A stretch of DNA of 64,000 bases from Microtetraspora sp. NBRC 13810 (lineage in GTDB: Bacteria; Actinomycetota; Actinomycetes; Streptosporangiales; Streptosporangiaceae), in the NCBI RefSeq assembly GCF_030268685.1, contig NZ_BSRQ01000024.1:82968-146967 (forward strand), given 5' to 3'. The notes beneath the pieces were generated by a model. That model had not been told where the DNA came from. It saw only the letters and a program-made list of their open reading frames with translations, and did not search any database. The position numbers were made by a program, and so were the translations under genes. Below, piece by piece: positions 18,318-28,087 of this stretch (within the stretch, counting starts at the first letter, position 1; the number at the start of each line of letters is the position of its first letter).

Positions 18318-18387
18318 GGGCGCGGTGAGCCTTCCGGCAGCGACCGGGACCTGGTCCCGGACCTGCTGGAGGTCGCTCACCGCGCCC
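18318..18387. terminator. nested inverted repeat between convergent genes
   Basis: A perfect 13-bp inverted repeat (GGGCGCGGTGAGC at 18318-18330, complement at 18375-18387) encloses another (CCGGGACC at 18344, GGTCCCGG at 18353). It sits between two convergent stops, so it should terminate transcription from both directions. There is no T-run, as is common in high-GC actinomycetes. Confidence 0.7.
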
Positions 18388-18407
18388 ACGGCCATGGATC
18401 GACCGGC

Positions 18408-19394
18408 TCACACGGTGACGACGACTTTGCCGGCGGCGTGGCCTTGTTCCTGGTACGCGATGGCCGTGGGGATCTCGTGGAAGGGGTGGCAGCGGTCGAT
18501 GACCGGGCGGACCCGGCCCTCCTCGATGAGCCCGGCGAGGGTCAGCAGGTTGCTCCGGGTCTCGGTGCAGCGGATCACGTCCGCCAGGGTGATCCGCTGC
18601 GGCACGAAGGGGTTGGTGGCCAGGGTGCGGAACATCCGGCCCGCCGGGCTCACCCAACGCCCACCCGGCCCGCCGACCAGGACGTACGTGCCGCCGCGGG
18701 TCAGTACCCGCAGCCCGGCCGAGATGGGGCGGCTGCCGGCGATGTCCAGGAACAGGTCGAAGCGCCGGCCGCCGCGGGTGAAGTCCTCCTTGGTGTGGTC
18801 GATGACCTCGTCCGCGCCCAGCGAGCGGACCAGACCGGTGTTGCGCGGCCCGCACACGCCCGTCACCTCCGCGCCGAACGCCTTGGCGAGCTGCACGGCG
18901 AACGTGCCCACGCCCCCCGACGCGCCGTTGACCAGGACCCGCTGCCCGGCCTGGAGCCGGCCTTCGTCGCGCAGCGCCAGCAGGGCGGTGCCGGCGGCCA
19001 GCGGCACGGCCGCCGCCTGCTCGAACGACAGGCCGGCCGGCTTGGGCGCCAGCTCGCCCACGGCGACGCACGCGTACTCGGCGAAGCCCCCCTGCTTCGG
19101 CATCGCGTACACCTCGTCGCCGGGCCGCAGCCCCACCACGCCCGGTCCCACCGCCTCGACCTGCCCGGCCAGGTCGGCGCCCAGGACGGTGATCTTGGGC
19201 CGGCGCAGCCCCGGTCCGCCGCCCATCAGCCGGGCGACGTACGGCTGGCCCCGCATCATGTGCCAGTCGTAGGGCTGGACCGAGGTGGCCCGCACCTTCA
19301 CCAGCACCTCGCCGTCTCCGGGCGCCGGGATCTTGACATCCTCCAGGGCGAGCGCCTCGGGCGGGCCGTACGAGCGCAGGACGAACGCTTTCAT
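18408..19394 (-). CDS. NAD(P)-dependent zinc-less MDR oxidoreductase
   Basis: About 328 residues from MKAFVLRSYG, a typical quinone-oxidoreductase/ADH-like start after an AGAGGAG site. It lacks the catalytic zinc-binding cysteines of true ADH. The Rossmann motif NGASGGVGTFAVQLA binds NADPH, and DEVIDHTKEDF plus LFLDIAG are family features. It reduces enones, quinones or aldehydes; the physiological substrate cannot be assigned. The gene is monocistronic and divergent from the DUF2306 gene. Confidence 0.9.
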   Translation of the reverse strand: MKAFVLRSYGPPEALALEDVKIPAPGDGEVLVKVRATSVQPYDWHMMRGQPYVARLMGGGPGLRRPKITVLGADLAGQVEAVGPGVVGLRPGDEVYAMPKQGGFAEYACVAVGELAPKPAGLSFEQAAAVPLAAGTALLALRDEGRLQAGQRVLVNGASGGVGTFAVQLAKAFGAEVTGVCGPRNTGLVRSLGADEVIDHTKEDFTRGGRRFDLFLDIAGSRPISAGLRVLTRGGTYVLVGGPGGRWVSPAGRMFRTLATNPFVPQRITLADVIRCTETRSNLLTLAGLIEEGRVRPVIDRCHPFHEIPTAIAYQEQGHAAGKVVVTV

Positions 19395-19557
19395 CGCAGT
19401 CTCCTCTTCCGCTGTGCCGTCGGGAGTGCCAGTGTCGCCACGGCCGGCGAGGCGGCGGAACGGCCGAAAGTACGACGGCCGGGCCCGCCGATCGGCGGAT
19501 CCCGGTCCGGCCGCGGCGCCGATGAACCGGCCCCTCCCCGCCGTCACCATCGGGGTC

Positions 19558-20184
19558 ATGACTCATGTGACGACGCCGCGCCACCGCCTGACGGGCCGGC
19601 TCGTGCCCACCGGACTGATCCTGCTCGGCGCCGCGCCGTTGGCCGCCGGAGCGGCGACCCTCACCGTCTCGGCCGTGGACGGGGGACCGGCGCCTCCGCT
19701 GCCGGTGCTGCTGCACGCCCTCGCGGCCGCGCCGTACACGCTGCTGGGAGGGCTGCAGTTCGCGCCGGGGCTGCGCGCGAGAAGGCCCGGCCGGCACCGT
19801 GCGGCGGGGCGGCTGCTCGTGGCGTGCGGGCTGGTCGTGGCGCTCACCGGGCTCTGGCTGGCTGTCTCGTCCGCGCGGGACGACGGGCCGCTGCTCACCG
19901 GGTTCCGGCTCGCGGCCGGCTCGCTGATGGCCGGCTCGATCGTGCTGGGGTACGTGGCGATCCGGCGCCGGGACTTCGTCCGGCATCGCGCCTGGATGGC
20001 CCGCGGGTACGCGCTCGGCCTCGGCGCCGGCACCCAGCTCGTCCTGCTCGCGCTGGCGAGCGTGGTCGTCGGCGCACCCGGCCAGGTCGCCACGGAGCTG
20101 CTGACGGGAGCCGGCTGGGCGGTCAACCTGGCCGTGGCCGAATGGGGGGTGCGGGCTCAGCGCCTGACGCGGTCGGTCTCGTAG
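19558..20184 (+). CDS. DUF2306 integral membrane protein
   Basis: About 208 residues with six hydrophobic helices. Histidines near GLRARRPGRHRAAGRL and RRDFVRHRAWMARGYA are spaced as in the DUF2306 family, which is remotely related to ferric-reductase-like or cytochrome b561-like membrane proteins. Function is not established. An earlier ATG at 19522 is possible. The 3' end overlaps the convergent response regulator gene by about 28 bp. Confidence 0.75.
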   Translation: MTHVTTPRHRLTGRLVPTGLILLGAAPLAAGAATLTVSAVDGGPAPPLPVLLHALAAAPYTLLGGLQFAPGLRARRPGRHRAAGRLLVACGLVVALTGLWLAVSSARDDGPLLTGFRLAAGSLMAGSIVLGYVAIRRRDFVRHRAWMARGYALGLGAGTQLVLLALASVVVGAPGQVATELLTGAGWAVNLAVAEWGVRAQRLTRSVS

Positions 20185-20813
20185 GCCCACATGGCGATCT
20201 CCACCCGGTTCCGCACGCCCAGCTTGGCCATCAGGCTCGCGATGTGGCTCTTCACCGTGCTGAGCGAGATGTGCAGTTCCTCGGCGATCTCGGTGTTGGT
20301 CCGGCCGCGCGCCACGGTGGCGAGCACCTCCTCCTCGCGCTCGGTGAGCGGGTCGATCGGCTGCGCCGGGGGTGCGGCGCGTCCGCTGCCGGCGAAGGCG
20401 CGCAGCAGCCGGGCGGTGACGTTCGGCGCGATGAGCGCGTCACCCCCGGCGGCGGCGCGGACGGCCTGGGCGAGCATGCCGGGGCCGGCGTCCTTGAGCA
20501 GGAACCCCCGGGCTCCGGCCCGCAGGGCGGCGTAGACGTACTCGTCGAGGTCGAACGTGGTGATGACGACCACGGCAACGGGGTCGGCGACGCCGGGTCC
20601 GGCGAGGATGCGGGTGGCCTCGATGCCGTCGAGGCGCGGCATGCGGATGTCGAACAGGCACACCTCGGGACGCAGCCTGCGGGCCAGCTCGACGGCCCGC
20701 CGCCCGTCGGCCGCCTCGCCGACCACCTCGATGCCGGGCTGCGCGTCCAGGATCATCCGTAGCCCGGTCCGGGCGATCTCCTGGTCGTCGGCGACGACCA
20801 CCCGGATGCTCAT
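20157..20813 (-). CDS. NarL/FixJ response regulator
   Basis: 218 residues. The receiver has phospho-acceptor Asp55 in LFDIRMPRLDG. The C-terminal LuxR HTH has LTEREEEVLATVARGRTN and STVKSHIASLMAKLG. Its start overlaps the kinase stop by ATGA, so the pair is co-translated. Targets are unknown; the adjacent DUF2306 gene may simply be a neighbour. Confidence 0.95.
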   Translation of the reverse strand: MSIRVVVADDQEIARTGLRMILDAQPGIEVVGEAADGRRAVELARRLRPEVCLFDIRMPRLDGIEATRILAGPGVADPVAVVVITTFDLDEYVYAALRAGARGFLLKDAGPGMLAQAVRAAAGGDALIAPNVTARLLRAFAGSGRAAPPAQPIDPLTEREEEVLATVARGRTNTEIAEELHISLSTVKSHIASLMAKLGVRNRVEIAMWAYETDRVRR

Positions 20814-21955
20814 GACGCCGCCCGGGGCAGCACGGCGGTGACGGTCCAGCCGCCGCCGGGGTCCGGACCGGCCTGGCAGGTACCGCCCAGCAGGCCGGCC
20901 CGCTCGGCCATGCCGACGATGCCGTACCCGGAGGACGGGGTACGGGGGACGGGCTCGCCGTCGTCGCTCACCCGCAGCCGGACCGCCGCGGCGTCCGCCT
21001 CGGCCCGTACCTCGATGCGGGTGGCGTTGCGCGCGTGCCGCCGGGCGTTGGTGACCGACTCCTGCGCGATGCGGAAGATCGCGGCCTCCACCGCCGCGGG
21101 CAGGCCGTCGAGGTCGCCGACGACCTCCACCTCGACCGCCAGGCCGGAGTAGCCGTGGCTCGCCAGTTCCCGCAGGTCGGTGAGGTGCCTGCCGGGCGTC
21201 AGCTCGGCCGCCCCGTCGCGGCGCAGCAGGTGCACCATGGCGCGCATCTCGGCAAGCGCGCGGGACGCCTCGGCCTCGATCACCCGCAGCGCGTCGGTGG
21301 CGGCCCCGGGCGTCTGCGACGTGGCCAGCCCCGCCTGCGCCCGGATCGCCATGGCCGAGACGTGGTGGGCCACCGTGTCGTGCAGGTCCCGGGCCAGTTG
21401 CTCGCGTTCGAGCAGCTTGATCTGGTCGAGCTCACGCAGCCGCGCCCGGGCCCGGTAGCGGAGCGCCACGCCCAGCGCGACCGCCGCGGACATCACGACG
21501 AACGCGCCCGCCACGTCGGCCGGCGCGAGCCGGCCGAGCCAGAGCGAGAGCAGGACCGAGCCGGTCATGACACCCAGCCCGATCACCGCCTCGCGCCCGG
21601 ACCCCCAGCGGAACACCGCGTACACGACGATGAGCAGGAACCCCATCGTCCACGTCTCGACCGGCTCCCCATCCGTGAACCAGGGAACGACGGTCGTGAC
21701 CGCGAACGGCGCCGTCACCGCGACCAGCGGCCGGGTCCGGCGCCACAGCAGCGTGGGCACCAGCGCGATCGTGACCGCCACCGAGACAGCCGGCCAGGTC
21801 AGGTCAGCACGAAGCAGACCTTCGAGCAGCGCGGCCGGCACGAGCACGGCCACAAGCGCCCAGTCGCGCCACACCCGCTTAGGCGGGCCGGGGGGAGCGG
21901 GCTCGTACCACACGGAGCGGACAAGGCCGTGCACGCGTTCATCGTACGTCCGCAC
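20810..21955 (-). CDS. HisKA_3-type sensor histidine kinase
   Basis: 381 residues with five or six TM helices in residues about 32-165. The dimerisation helix has ERE-QLARDLHDTVAHHVSAM (His192), followed by a HATPase_c with DDGEPVP and GYGIVGMAERAGLLGG. This is the DesK/NarX-like class that pairs with NarL regulators. A GTG at 21931 (VHGLV) is an alternative start. It lies upstream of the regulator in one operon. Confidence 0.93.
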   Translation of the reverse strand: MRTYDERVHGLVRSVWYEPAPPGPPKRVWRDWALVAVLVPAALLEGLLRADLTWPAVSVAVTIALVPTLLWRRTRPLVAVTAPFAVTTVVPWFTDGEPVETWTMGFLLIVVYAVFRWGSGREAVIGLGVMTGSVLLSLWLGRLAPADVAGAFVVMSAAVALGVALRYRARARLRELDQIKLLEREQLARDLHDTVAHHVSAMAIRAQAGLATSQTPGAATDALRVIEAEASRALAEMRAMVHLLRRDGAAELTPGRHLTDLRELASHGYSGLAVEVEVVGDLDGLPAAVEAAIFRIAQESVTNARRHARNATRIEVRAEADAAAVRLRVSDDGEPVPRTPSSGYGIVGMAERAGLLGGTCQAGPDPGGGWTVTAVLPRAAS

Positions 21956-22194
21956 ACCCCCGGCGGGCGATCAGGATGGCGAGCGCAGCCCGTCCATTTC
22001 CGTACGACATATCCCGGTTCAAGAGCAGTGCCTCGTCGATGTCCACGACGAACGGCTCTGTCCGCCACGGTTCCAGTTGGCCGGGGAGACGGCACAACGG
22101 TCACGTCGGCCTCATCCGGCAGAGTGTCGACGGCGCCCCGGCGTCTGAGTCGCGCACGGTCCGCCGCCCAGTCGGACGGCGGACCGTGGCGGTG

Positions 22195-23442
22195 TCAGAC
22201 CTGCTCGGTCGCGTAGTCGACGCAGTCCTGGAGGCTCCAGCCCGCGGGACGCCCGGGCAGGCCGTCCATCTGGGAGAACGCGGCATTGATCCGGTCGAGG
22301 TCGGTGAGCTTGAGACCGACGAGGTCCGGACGCTCGGCGACCATCGCGGTGAGCGCGCGATCGAGCCGCCCGAGCGCGTCGTCGACGACCTCGCCGCGGA
22401 AGCTGGCGGACGGATACTGCTGGTCGGACGGTTCGAGGATGAGCCGCTCAGCCAAGGCCTGCTCCAGCAGCACCTCCTGCACCTCCGGCGCGCAGACGAA
22501 CTGGAACGCGGCGCCGGTCCCGGCCAGCTCGATCGGTAGATCGCGGGCCCGCAGCAGCTCCGCGGCACGGTCGACGAAGCGCCCACCGTCGATCCGCAAC
22601 TGGGCCTGTGCGTCCAATTCCGCCAGTCGGTCCAGAGTGGCCACCGCAGCCGCGTACCCGGGCGCCTCGAAGGTCAGCGTCGACACGAACTCGGCCAGCG
22701 GCTCCATGATCCGTTCGTCGCCCGCGACGCAGGACACCGGCCAGCCGTTGCTGATCCCCTTCGCGTACGTGTACACATCGGCCTGGGCGCCCGCACCGTT
22801 GATCGACGCACCCTGCCGCATCCGATAACCGTGCTTCACCTCGTCGGCGATCGTCACCACTCCGGCCCGCCTGCAGCGGGCGAACAGGTCGGCGATGTAC
22901 TCCGGCGAGACGTGGATGTAGTCCGGCGAAATGATCACCGCGGCGACTTCGTCCGCGTGCTCGGCGAGCGCCTGGTCCAGGAGTTCGGGCAGGTGGTAGA
23001 CGTGCAGGACGCCTTCCTCGTTGGGCCGGCCCGGCGGGGTGAACTCCCACATCGGGTCGTAGCCGTGATAGCCGCAGCTGACGATCAGCCGGCGGCCGGT
23101 GGCCCGGCGGGCGGCCGCCGCGGCCGCCATGGTGGCCGCGGTTCCGGTCTTGAAGAACGCCACCTTCAGGTCACCACCGAGGTCGGCGGTGATCCGCTCG
23201 GCGAGCCGGTGCTGCAGCCCCAGCGAGGCGCCGGCGGGAACGCCGGACCGCACCGTGGCGAGCACCGCCGACACGACCGCGGGATCGTTGTGGCCGAGCA
23301 TGATGCTACCGAACGCGTTCGACAGATCCAGGTAGGAACGATCGTCGGCGTCGTAGACGTACGCCCCTTCGGCGCGGACGACGTCGACGGAGGACCGGGA
23401 CACCTCGTAGGGTGCGCACCCGTCCGCGTTGGCAATGATCAT
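22195..23442 (-). CDS. class III PLP aminotransferase, GSA-aminomutase-like
   Basis: 415 residues. Fold type I features are present: the phosphate-binding KTGTAATMAA, GYHGYD, the cofactor aspartate in TIADEVKHG (Asp200) and the PLP lysine in TYAKGISNGWP (Lys228). It resembles glutamate-1-semialdehyde aminomutase relatives that act on pathway intermediates rather than heme synthesis. No hem genes are nearby, so a specialised transaminase or mutase is more likely than HemL. Confidence 0.85.
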   Translation of the reverse strand: MIIANADGCAPYEVSRSSVDVVRAEGAYVYDADDRSYLDLSNAFGSIMLGHNDPAVVSAVLATVRSGVPAGASLGLQHRLAERITADLGGDLKVAFFKTGTAATMAAAAAARRATGRRLIVSCGYHGYDPMWEFTPPGRPNEEGVLHVYHLPELLDQALAEHADEVAAVIISPDYIHVSPEYIADLFARCRRAGVVTIADEVKHGYRMRQGASINGAGAQADVYTYAKGISNGWPVSCVAGDERIMEPLAEFVSTLTFEAPGYAAAVATLDRLAELDAQAQLRIDGGRFVDRAAELLRARDLPIELAGTGAAFQFVCAPEVQEVLLEQALAERLILEPSDQQYPSASFRGEVVDDALGRLDRALTAMVAERPDLVGLKLTDLDRINAAFSQMDGLPGRPAGWSLQDCVDYATEQV

Positions 23443-23793
23443 CGAGACCCCTTCGCCAGTCGGCCAGATGCCGGCCGACCGTGGACGACTCCGAAAATCA
23501 TAGGGGCCCTTGTCACACTATCAGCAGATATTGGCCGATTTGGGCCAGTCGATGGATCGAGCCGCGGGCGATCGGCATTGTCCGCATGGACGGTGAACCC
23601 ATTCACGGGGTGCGCTGAACGATTATCGTCGGCCGGCGAAATGCCATTGCTCACGGCCGCGTGACTCCCGAGGAGACAAGGAGAAATCACACTCGTGACG
23701 AGCGGCGGCGAGATGACTCCTTGCTCCGTGTCGAAACGACTTATCGCAGTTCATCGAAAGCGAGGGCGCGGCTCCAGCGGCGAATCGTACCGG
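23443..23793. other. intergenic region upstream of the aminotransferase
   Basis: About 350 bp between the kinase stop and the aminotransferase start. It has AT-rich patches (near 23495-23540) that could be the aminotransferase promoter. No gene, RNA or strong hairpin was seen. Confidence 0.4.
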
Positions 23794-26022
23794 TCAAATA
23801 CCTGTACCCCTGGCCGACAGAGCGACAACGCCGTCCACGGTGGCGACGTAAAGCCGGCCGAATCCCGCGGCCACTTCGAAGGTGTCCGGGGGGACGTACT
23901 TCCAGCGCGACTTCCCGTTGGTCGCGTCCACCGCCCAGACGAAGGGGTGGAGGACGTCGTCGGTCCCGTCGCGGTAGGAGTCCTCGTCGTACTCCAGGGT
24001 TGTGGTCTTACCGACGAGGACGTACACCGTGGAGTCGTCGACCAGGAGATCGACCGAGCCGAACTCCTCTTCGGGGCCGATCTCGACGGCCACGGAAGAG
24101 TGCCATCTCTCCTTGCCGGAGCGAGGTTCGAGAGCCTGCAGAGTCAGCGTGATGACCTTCTTGCCCGATTCGTTGGTGTCCGCGGTCCGGGAGGTGATGT
24201 AGACCAGCGAGCCGTCCGCACTGGCCGCCGGAGTGCCGAACCCGTCGTAGCTGCCGGCGGGCTGCTCCTTGGTCCACAGGCGCTCACCGGACGCGGGGTC
24301 GAGGCAGATGAGGTCGTCGGACGCATAGATGAGGGTGTTGCCCGCCACGCACAGATTGGGCTGGTCGCTGACGTTGCCCAGCGCCTCGGGCAGCGAGGCC
24401 TTCCAGCCCGCGATGTGGCTGTGCGCGGCGTCGAACGTCTGGAGCTGGGCGTCCTGGCCAGCACCGTGCGTGGAGGCCAGGTGGAACACCCGATCCCCGG
24501 AGGGCGGCACGATCAAGGTGCTGGACCCGGCGGCCTTGTCGTTCTCCTTCTCGTAGTTGGTCTCGTACGACCAGACGCGCCGGCGCGAGGTGATGTCCAC
24601 CGCCCAGAGCACGGGCCGCGGACCCCACTCAGTCGTGGTGCTCGTGGCGTAGAGGCGCCCGTTCTTGATGCCGGAGATCGAGTCGATATAGCGCGTCGGG
24701 TCGTCGAGCTTCACCGACCAGGCCTGGGTGCCGCGCGCGAGGTTCACGGCGACGATCTGGGTGGGTACCTCCTTCAGGCCGCCGCCGTACGGTCTCCCTG
24801 AGCCGCCGAAGTAGAAGGTGCCTTGGTGAACCACGCCCGCGCCGGCCCCCTTCGACCGGATGACGGCGAGGTCCGGTAGCGGTAGCTTCCAGGCGGTGCT
24901 TCCTTTGCTGTCCAAGTTCCAGAGGGCATTGCGCGCCCTGCCGGAGACGGACTCGTAGCCCAGGCAGAGCACACCGTCGGGGTGTGCGATGAGCGTGGCG
25001 ACAATCGGGACGTTTCCGCGTTGCCAGAGGGGTTGGGCTGTTGCCAAGTCGGCGAGCGGGGTCGAGGTCTTTCCGTTGCCCTGGCCCTTGCTGCCCAGTT
25101 GGGTCGTGGCGATCAGACCGCCGCCGACGAGCGCGAGGGCCCCGCCGGCCAGGCCAAGCACCTTGCGACGGCTCGGGCCCCGCCGGACGCCGACACCGCT
25201 GACCTCCGCGGTACCCGGGGTGTCCGGCGCCGCGTTGATACCGACGAGGCAGAGCAGGACATGTCGCGCACTGGGTCTGCGGTGAGGATCCTTGGCCATG
25301 CAACTCGCGACAAGTCCGCGAAGCGGCTCCTCCAGGACACTGACGTCGGGCTCGGCATGCAGGATCCGGTACAACACCGCCGCACCAGTGCCGAACGGGG
25401 GAGTGCCGGTCGCAGCGAACAGAATCGTCGCCCCCCAGGCGAACATGTCGGTCCACGTACCCAGCTCTCCTGCGGCGATCTGTTCTGGAGCCATGAAGGG
25501 AGGCGTTCCCGCCTGGCCTGTGGTGGTCGACACACCGTCCAGGGCCTTGGCGATGCCGAAGTCGATGACCCGGGGGCCCTCGCCGCTCATCAACACGTTG
25601 GACGGTTTGAAGTCGCGATGCACCACCCTGGCCTGGTGGATCGCGGCCAGAGCTGTGGCGGTCCCGATGGCCAGCCGATGCAGCACTGCACCGGCACGAG
25701 GTCCTTCCACGCGGACGAGTTCGTGCAGAGACGGTCCGTCCACCAACTCGCTGACGATATACGGCCTGTCTCCCTGGACTTCCGCCGCAAGAACCCGGGC
25801 GGTACAGAAGTCGGCGACCTTCTCCGCGATCGCCAACTCTCGCACGAACCGTTCCCGCGCCCTGGCGTCCCCCGCAAAGTGGGCATTCAGCAGCTTCACC
25901 GCAACCTGCCCACCTGGGCCGCGCCCTGCGTACACCACCCCCTGGCCACCCTGACCAAGCAGCCCTACCAGCTCATACGAGCCCACCCGCCGGGGATCCT
26001 CAGGCCGCAGGGGAAGGAGCAT
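23794..26022 (-). CDS. Ser/Thr protein kinase with beta-propeller sensor
   Basis: 742 residues. The kinase domain (about 15-262) has the glycine loop GLLGQGGQGVVYAG, Lys43, HRDFKPSN (Asp137), VIDFG (Asp154) and the APE-like MAPEQ. A TM segment is at 287-307 (KVLGLAGGALALVGGG). The remaining roughly 430 residues form PQQ-like repeat blades (LYATSTTTEWG, SGERLWTKEQP, TNGKSRWKYVP). The topology is cytoplasmic kinase, membrane anchor, external sensor, as in PknD-like proteins. The ligand is unknown; no substrate gene is adjacent. Confidence 0.93.
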   Translation of the reverse strand: MLLPLRPEDPRRVGSYELVGLLGQGGQGVVYAGRGPGGQVAVKLLNAHFAGDARARERFVRELAIAEKVADFCTARVLAAEVQGDRPYIVSELVDGPSLHELVRVEGPRAGAVLHRLAIGTATALAAIHQARVVHRDFKPSNVLMSGEGPRVIDFGIAKALDGVSTTTGQAGTPPFMAPEQIAAGELGTWTDMFAWGATILFAATGTPPFGTGAAVLYRILHAEPDVSVLEEPLRGLVASCMAKDPHRRPSARHVLLCLVGINAAPDTPGTAEVSGVGVRRGPSRRKVLGLAGGALALVGGGLIATTQLGSKGQGNGKTSTPLADLATAQPLWQRGNVPIVATLIAHPDGVLCLGYESVSGRARNALWNLDSKGSTAWKLPLPDLAVIRSKGAGAGVVHQGTFYFGGSGRPYGGGLKEVPTQIVAVNLARGTQAWSVKLDDPTRYIDSISGIKNGRLYATSTTTEWGPRPVLWAVDITSRRRVWSYETNYEKENDKAAGSSTLIVPPSGDRVFHLASTHGAGQDAQLQTFDAAHSHIAGWKASLPEALGNVSDQPNLCVAGNTLIYASDDLICLDPASGERLWTKEQPAGSYDGFGTPAASADGSLVYITSRTADTNESGKKVITLTLQALEPRSGKERWHSSVAVEIGPEEEFGSVDLLVDDSTVYVLVGKTTTLEYDEDSYRDGTDDVLHPFVWAVDATNGKSRWKYVPPDTFEVAAGFGRLYVATVDGVVALSARGTGI

Positions 26023-26174
26023 AGCCCCTCATTGGATCAGAGAGCCTGCACCGCCGTCCAGGACTCCGCTCTCTGTGCTGCCATGGGAGTAGCCGATGCG
26101 TGTAGTACGGGAGAAGTTGGCCCCTGTGCCGTAGTGGCCGAGCTCGTGAGCCTGCTGAGCGTGTGGGTAAGGCG

Positions 26175-27329
26175 TCAGCGTATCTCTCGGTGGTACGCCA
26201 GGTACCGGGGATCGATGTCGTGACCGGGAATCGTGCGCAGGAGCCCTCTTGACTCGCCGGTGAGCTGATTGATCACTGTGAGGTCGTCCTGGATGGTGAT
26301 CGCGCCTTGGTCGAAGAGTACGTGGTCGTTGGGGCACAGGCACAGGATGTTGCCTGCCACGTCGGGACCGTCGTGCGGGTTGCCGAGCGGGCGGATGTGC
26401 GCGCCCTCGGCGTACGGGCGGTGGGGGAGCAGCAGCCGGGTCCCGCAGATCTGGCAGGTGTGGTCGTGCAGGGTTTTGATCAGCTGTGAGAGTGCGTCGT
26501 CCCGGATGATTTTCCTGATCGTGGCCTTCCGGCGGCCCGGGGTGCGAACGCCGTCGGACTGTGCGAGCGGCTCGTCGTCGACGTCGCCCAAGCCGACCCG
26601 CGTGAGCAGCTTGTTGTGGTCCACGTCGGGAAAGTAGGTGCTCAAGAGGTACGCGCTCGCCTGAGACCGTACCGCCTCGTCCTCCGTGATCAAGTCGTAC
26701 ACCCAGTCGCGGAGGCCGGAGATCGGCTGGTTCTGGCGCATCCAGCCCAGGGGTGCGCTGCCGCTGGAGCGGGGCGGCTCAGGGGCGTCCGGTAGCGCCC
26801 ATAGTCCGAAGTGGGTGAGCTTCAGGACCGGGTACTCGGGGTTGGGACGGTCGCCGTTCAAGCCGAACTCCGTGATGAGCGCGCTGATCTCTGCCCGGGT
26901 GACATCCCAGGGGACGAGGCGTTCCGCTTGCTGCGCGGCTCGGCCGAAGGCCCACAGCAGGGTGAGCGGCTGATGCCGTTTGGGCCGGCCGTTCGAGACG
27001 GCGGTGTCGAGACTCATGATCTTGCCGAGGAACGCCTTTGCAGGTGATACGTCCTGCTGCGGGATGACGAGAAATCCGAGGTGGGTAAGGACCTTGCCGA
27101 CCGTGGCGGCCCCGCCGGAGAACTCCGAAGCGCGAAGCGGACGCCCGCCGACCTCACGGTGTGCCACGCCGGCGATGGCTTTGGAGTCGTAGCGACGCCC
27201 GTCGTGGATGACGAAGTAGTCGCGCGCCTCGCGGTAGCCGTACCGCTCCAGAAAGGCGTCACGGCCGAGTCGGTCGTACTCATCGATGGCCGCCAGGACC
27301 ATCATGCGATCGAGGTCAGATAAAGCCAC
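26175..27329 (-). CDS. ScoMcrA-like Type IV restriction enzyme (head, sulfur-binding domain, HNH)
   Basis: 384 residues from GTG 27329 (VALSDLDRMMVL). Residues 1-90 match the N-terminal head (YDSKAIAGVAH). Residues about 115-180 match the phosphorothioate sulfur-binding domain, with RHQPLTLLWAFGRAAQQ and EYPVLKLTHFGLWALP. The C-terminal HNH has CQIC (292-295), EGAHIRPLG (His311), GNILCLCPNDHVLFD (Asn327, His336). ScoMcrA of S. coelicolor cleaves DNA bearing phosphorothioate or methyl marks; this relative lacks the SRA domain, so phosphorothioate DNA is the likely target. No dnd genes lie in the window, as expected. Upstream reading to 27614 is unlikely coding. Confidence 0.82.
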   Translation of the reverse strand: MALSDLDRMMVLAAIDEYDRLGRDAFLERYGYREARDYFVIHDGRRYDSKAIAGVAHREVGGRPLRASEFSGGAATVGKVLTHLGFLVIPQQDVSPAKAFLGKIMSLDTAVSNGRPKRHQPLTLLWAFGRAAQQAERLVPWDVTRAEISALITEFGLNGDRPNPEYPVLKLTHFGLWALPDAPEPPRSSGSAPLGWMRQNQPISGLRDWVYDLITEDEAVRSQASAYLLSTYFPDVDHNKLLTRVGLGDVDDEPLAQSDGVRTPGRRKATIRKIIRDDALSQLIKTLHDHTCQICGTRLLLPHRPYAEGAHIRPLGNPHDGPDVAGNILCLCPNDHVLFDQGAITIQDDLTVINQLTGESRGLLRTIPGHDIDPRYLAYHREIR

Positions 27330-27713
27330 ATGATCACGATATGTCCGGAGACTGGCTGTCGCGTGGATGTCGGCCAGCTGTATCGATGGCGGAGTCCCCG
27401 AGTACCGTGATGAGCGACTGGGCCCGCGCGGGCGATGGCTGGCGGCTGCGGCGGTTGCCCGGCCAGGCAGGAGAGTAGGTACGGCGGCTAGGGCACGGAC
27501 TAATGCCTGACCTGCGGGTACACCACCAAGATCATGCCGTATCCATTCCTTGATCATGGCCCCATGGCTGCACACGTGCGCTCGCCGAGCAGCTTCACAT
27601 CCTCTGACCATCACCAGGAGCAGGCTGTGAGCCCGATTCCGGCGTAGGGCGTAGACGCGACAGCCGGCGGCCGCCGGAGCCTGGTCGTCTTAGAGCTTCG
27701 CGTACCGCACGAC
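27330..27713. other. upstream region of the restriction gene
   Basis: About 380 bp between the restriction gene start and the IS3 left end. The minus frame stays open but is compositionally unlike the gene. I see no RNA or strong repeat; it should include the restriction gene promoter. Confidence 0.4.
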
Positions 27714-27760
27714 TGGCTTTCCCCTCGTACCGTGGAGACCTGACCTAAGAAGGGTTGGGC

Positions 27761-28087
27761 GTGGGAGAGACGAGACGACGGTTCGATCCAGAGTTTCGGG
27801 CGGGTGCCGTGCGCATCGTCCGGGAGACCGGTAAGTCGATCGCTCAGGTCGCCAGGGACCTGGGGATCAACGCGGGAACTTTGGCCAACTGGGTCCAGAT
27901 GGACCGCCTGGCCCGTGAGCAGGACGCCGGTTCCGGCGGGGAGCTGGCCGAGTCCGAGCGTGAGGAACTGGCCCGGCTGCGCAGGCAGAAAGCCGAGTGG
28001 GCCAAGGAACGCGCGGAGCTGGAGATGGAGCGCGATGTCCTCAAGCGCTCCGTGGTCCTCTGGGTCAAGGAGGCGACGGGCCGGTGA
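27761..28087 (+). CDS. IS3 transposase OrfA
   Basis: 108 residues. An N-terminal HTH (RRRFDPEFRAGAVRIVRETG, then KSIAQVARDLGINAGTLANWV) is followed by a leucine-zipper coil ending EMERDVLKRSVVLWVKEATG, all typical for IS3 OrfA. The chosen GTG is 27761, with TTG 27755 possible. It overlaps orfB by GTGA, where IS3 elements normally use -1 frameshifting to make OrfAB. Confidence 0.9.
   Translation: MGETRRRFDPEFRAGAVRIVRETGKSIAQVARDLGINAGTLANWVQMDRLAREQDAGSGGELAESEREELARLRRQKAEWAKERAELEMERDVLKRSVVLWVKEATGR

Noticed and set aside
18438..20762. 774-residue plus-strand frame
   Set aside because: It is antisense to the MDR oxidoreductase and NarL regulator and in frame with the DUF2306 gene only by chance. 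Composition is Arg/Gly/Ala-rich as for high-GC shadow frames.
14893..23442. biosynthetic gene cluster around the flavin oxidase, methyltransferase and aminotransferase
   Set aside because: Genes are on mixed strands, each with its own regulator or terminator, and no core synthase is present.
23695..24801. 368-residue plus-strand frame
   Set aside because: It is entirely antisense to the kinase beta-propeller region and has no recognisable domain.
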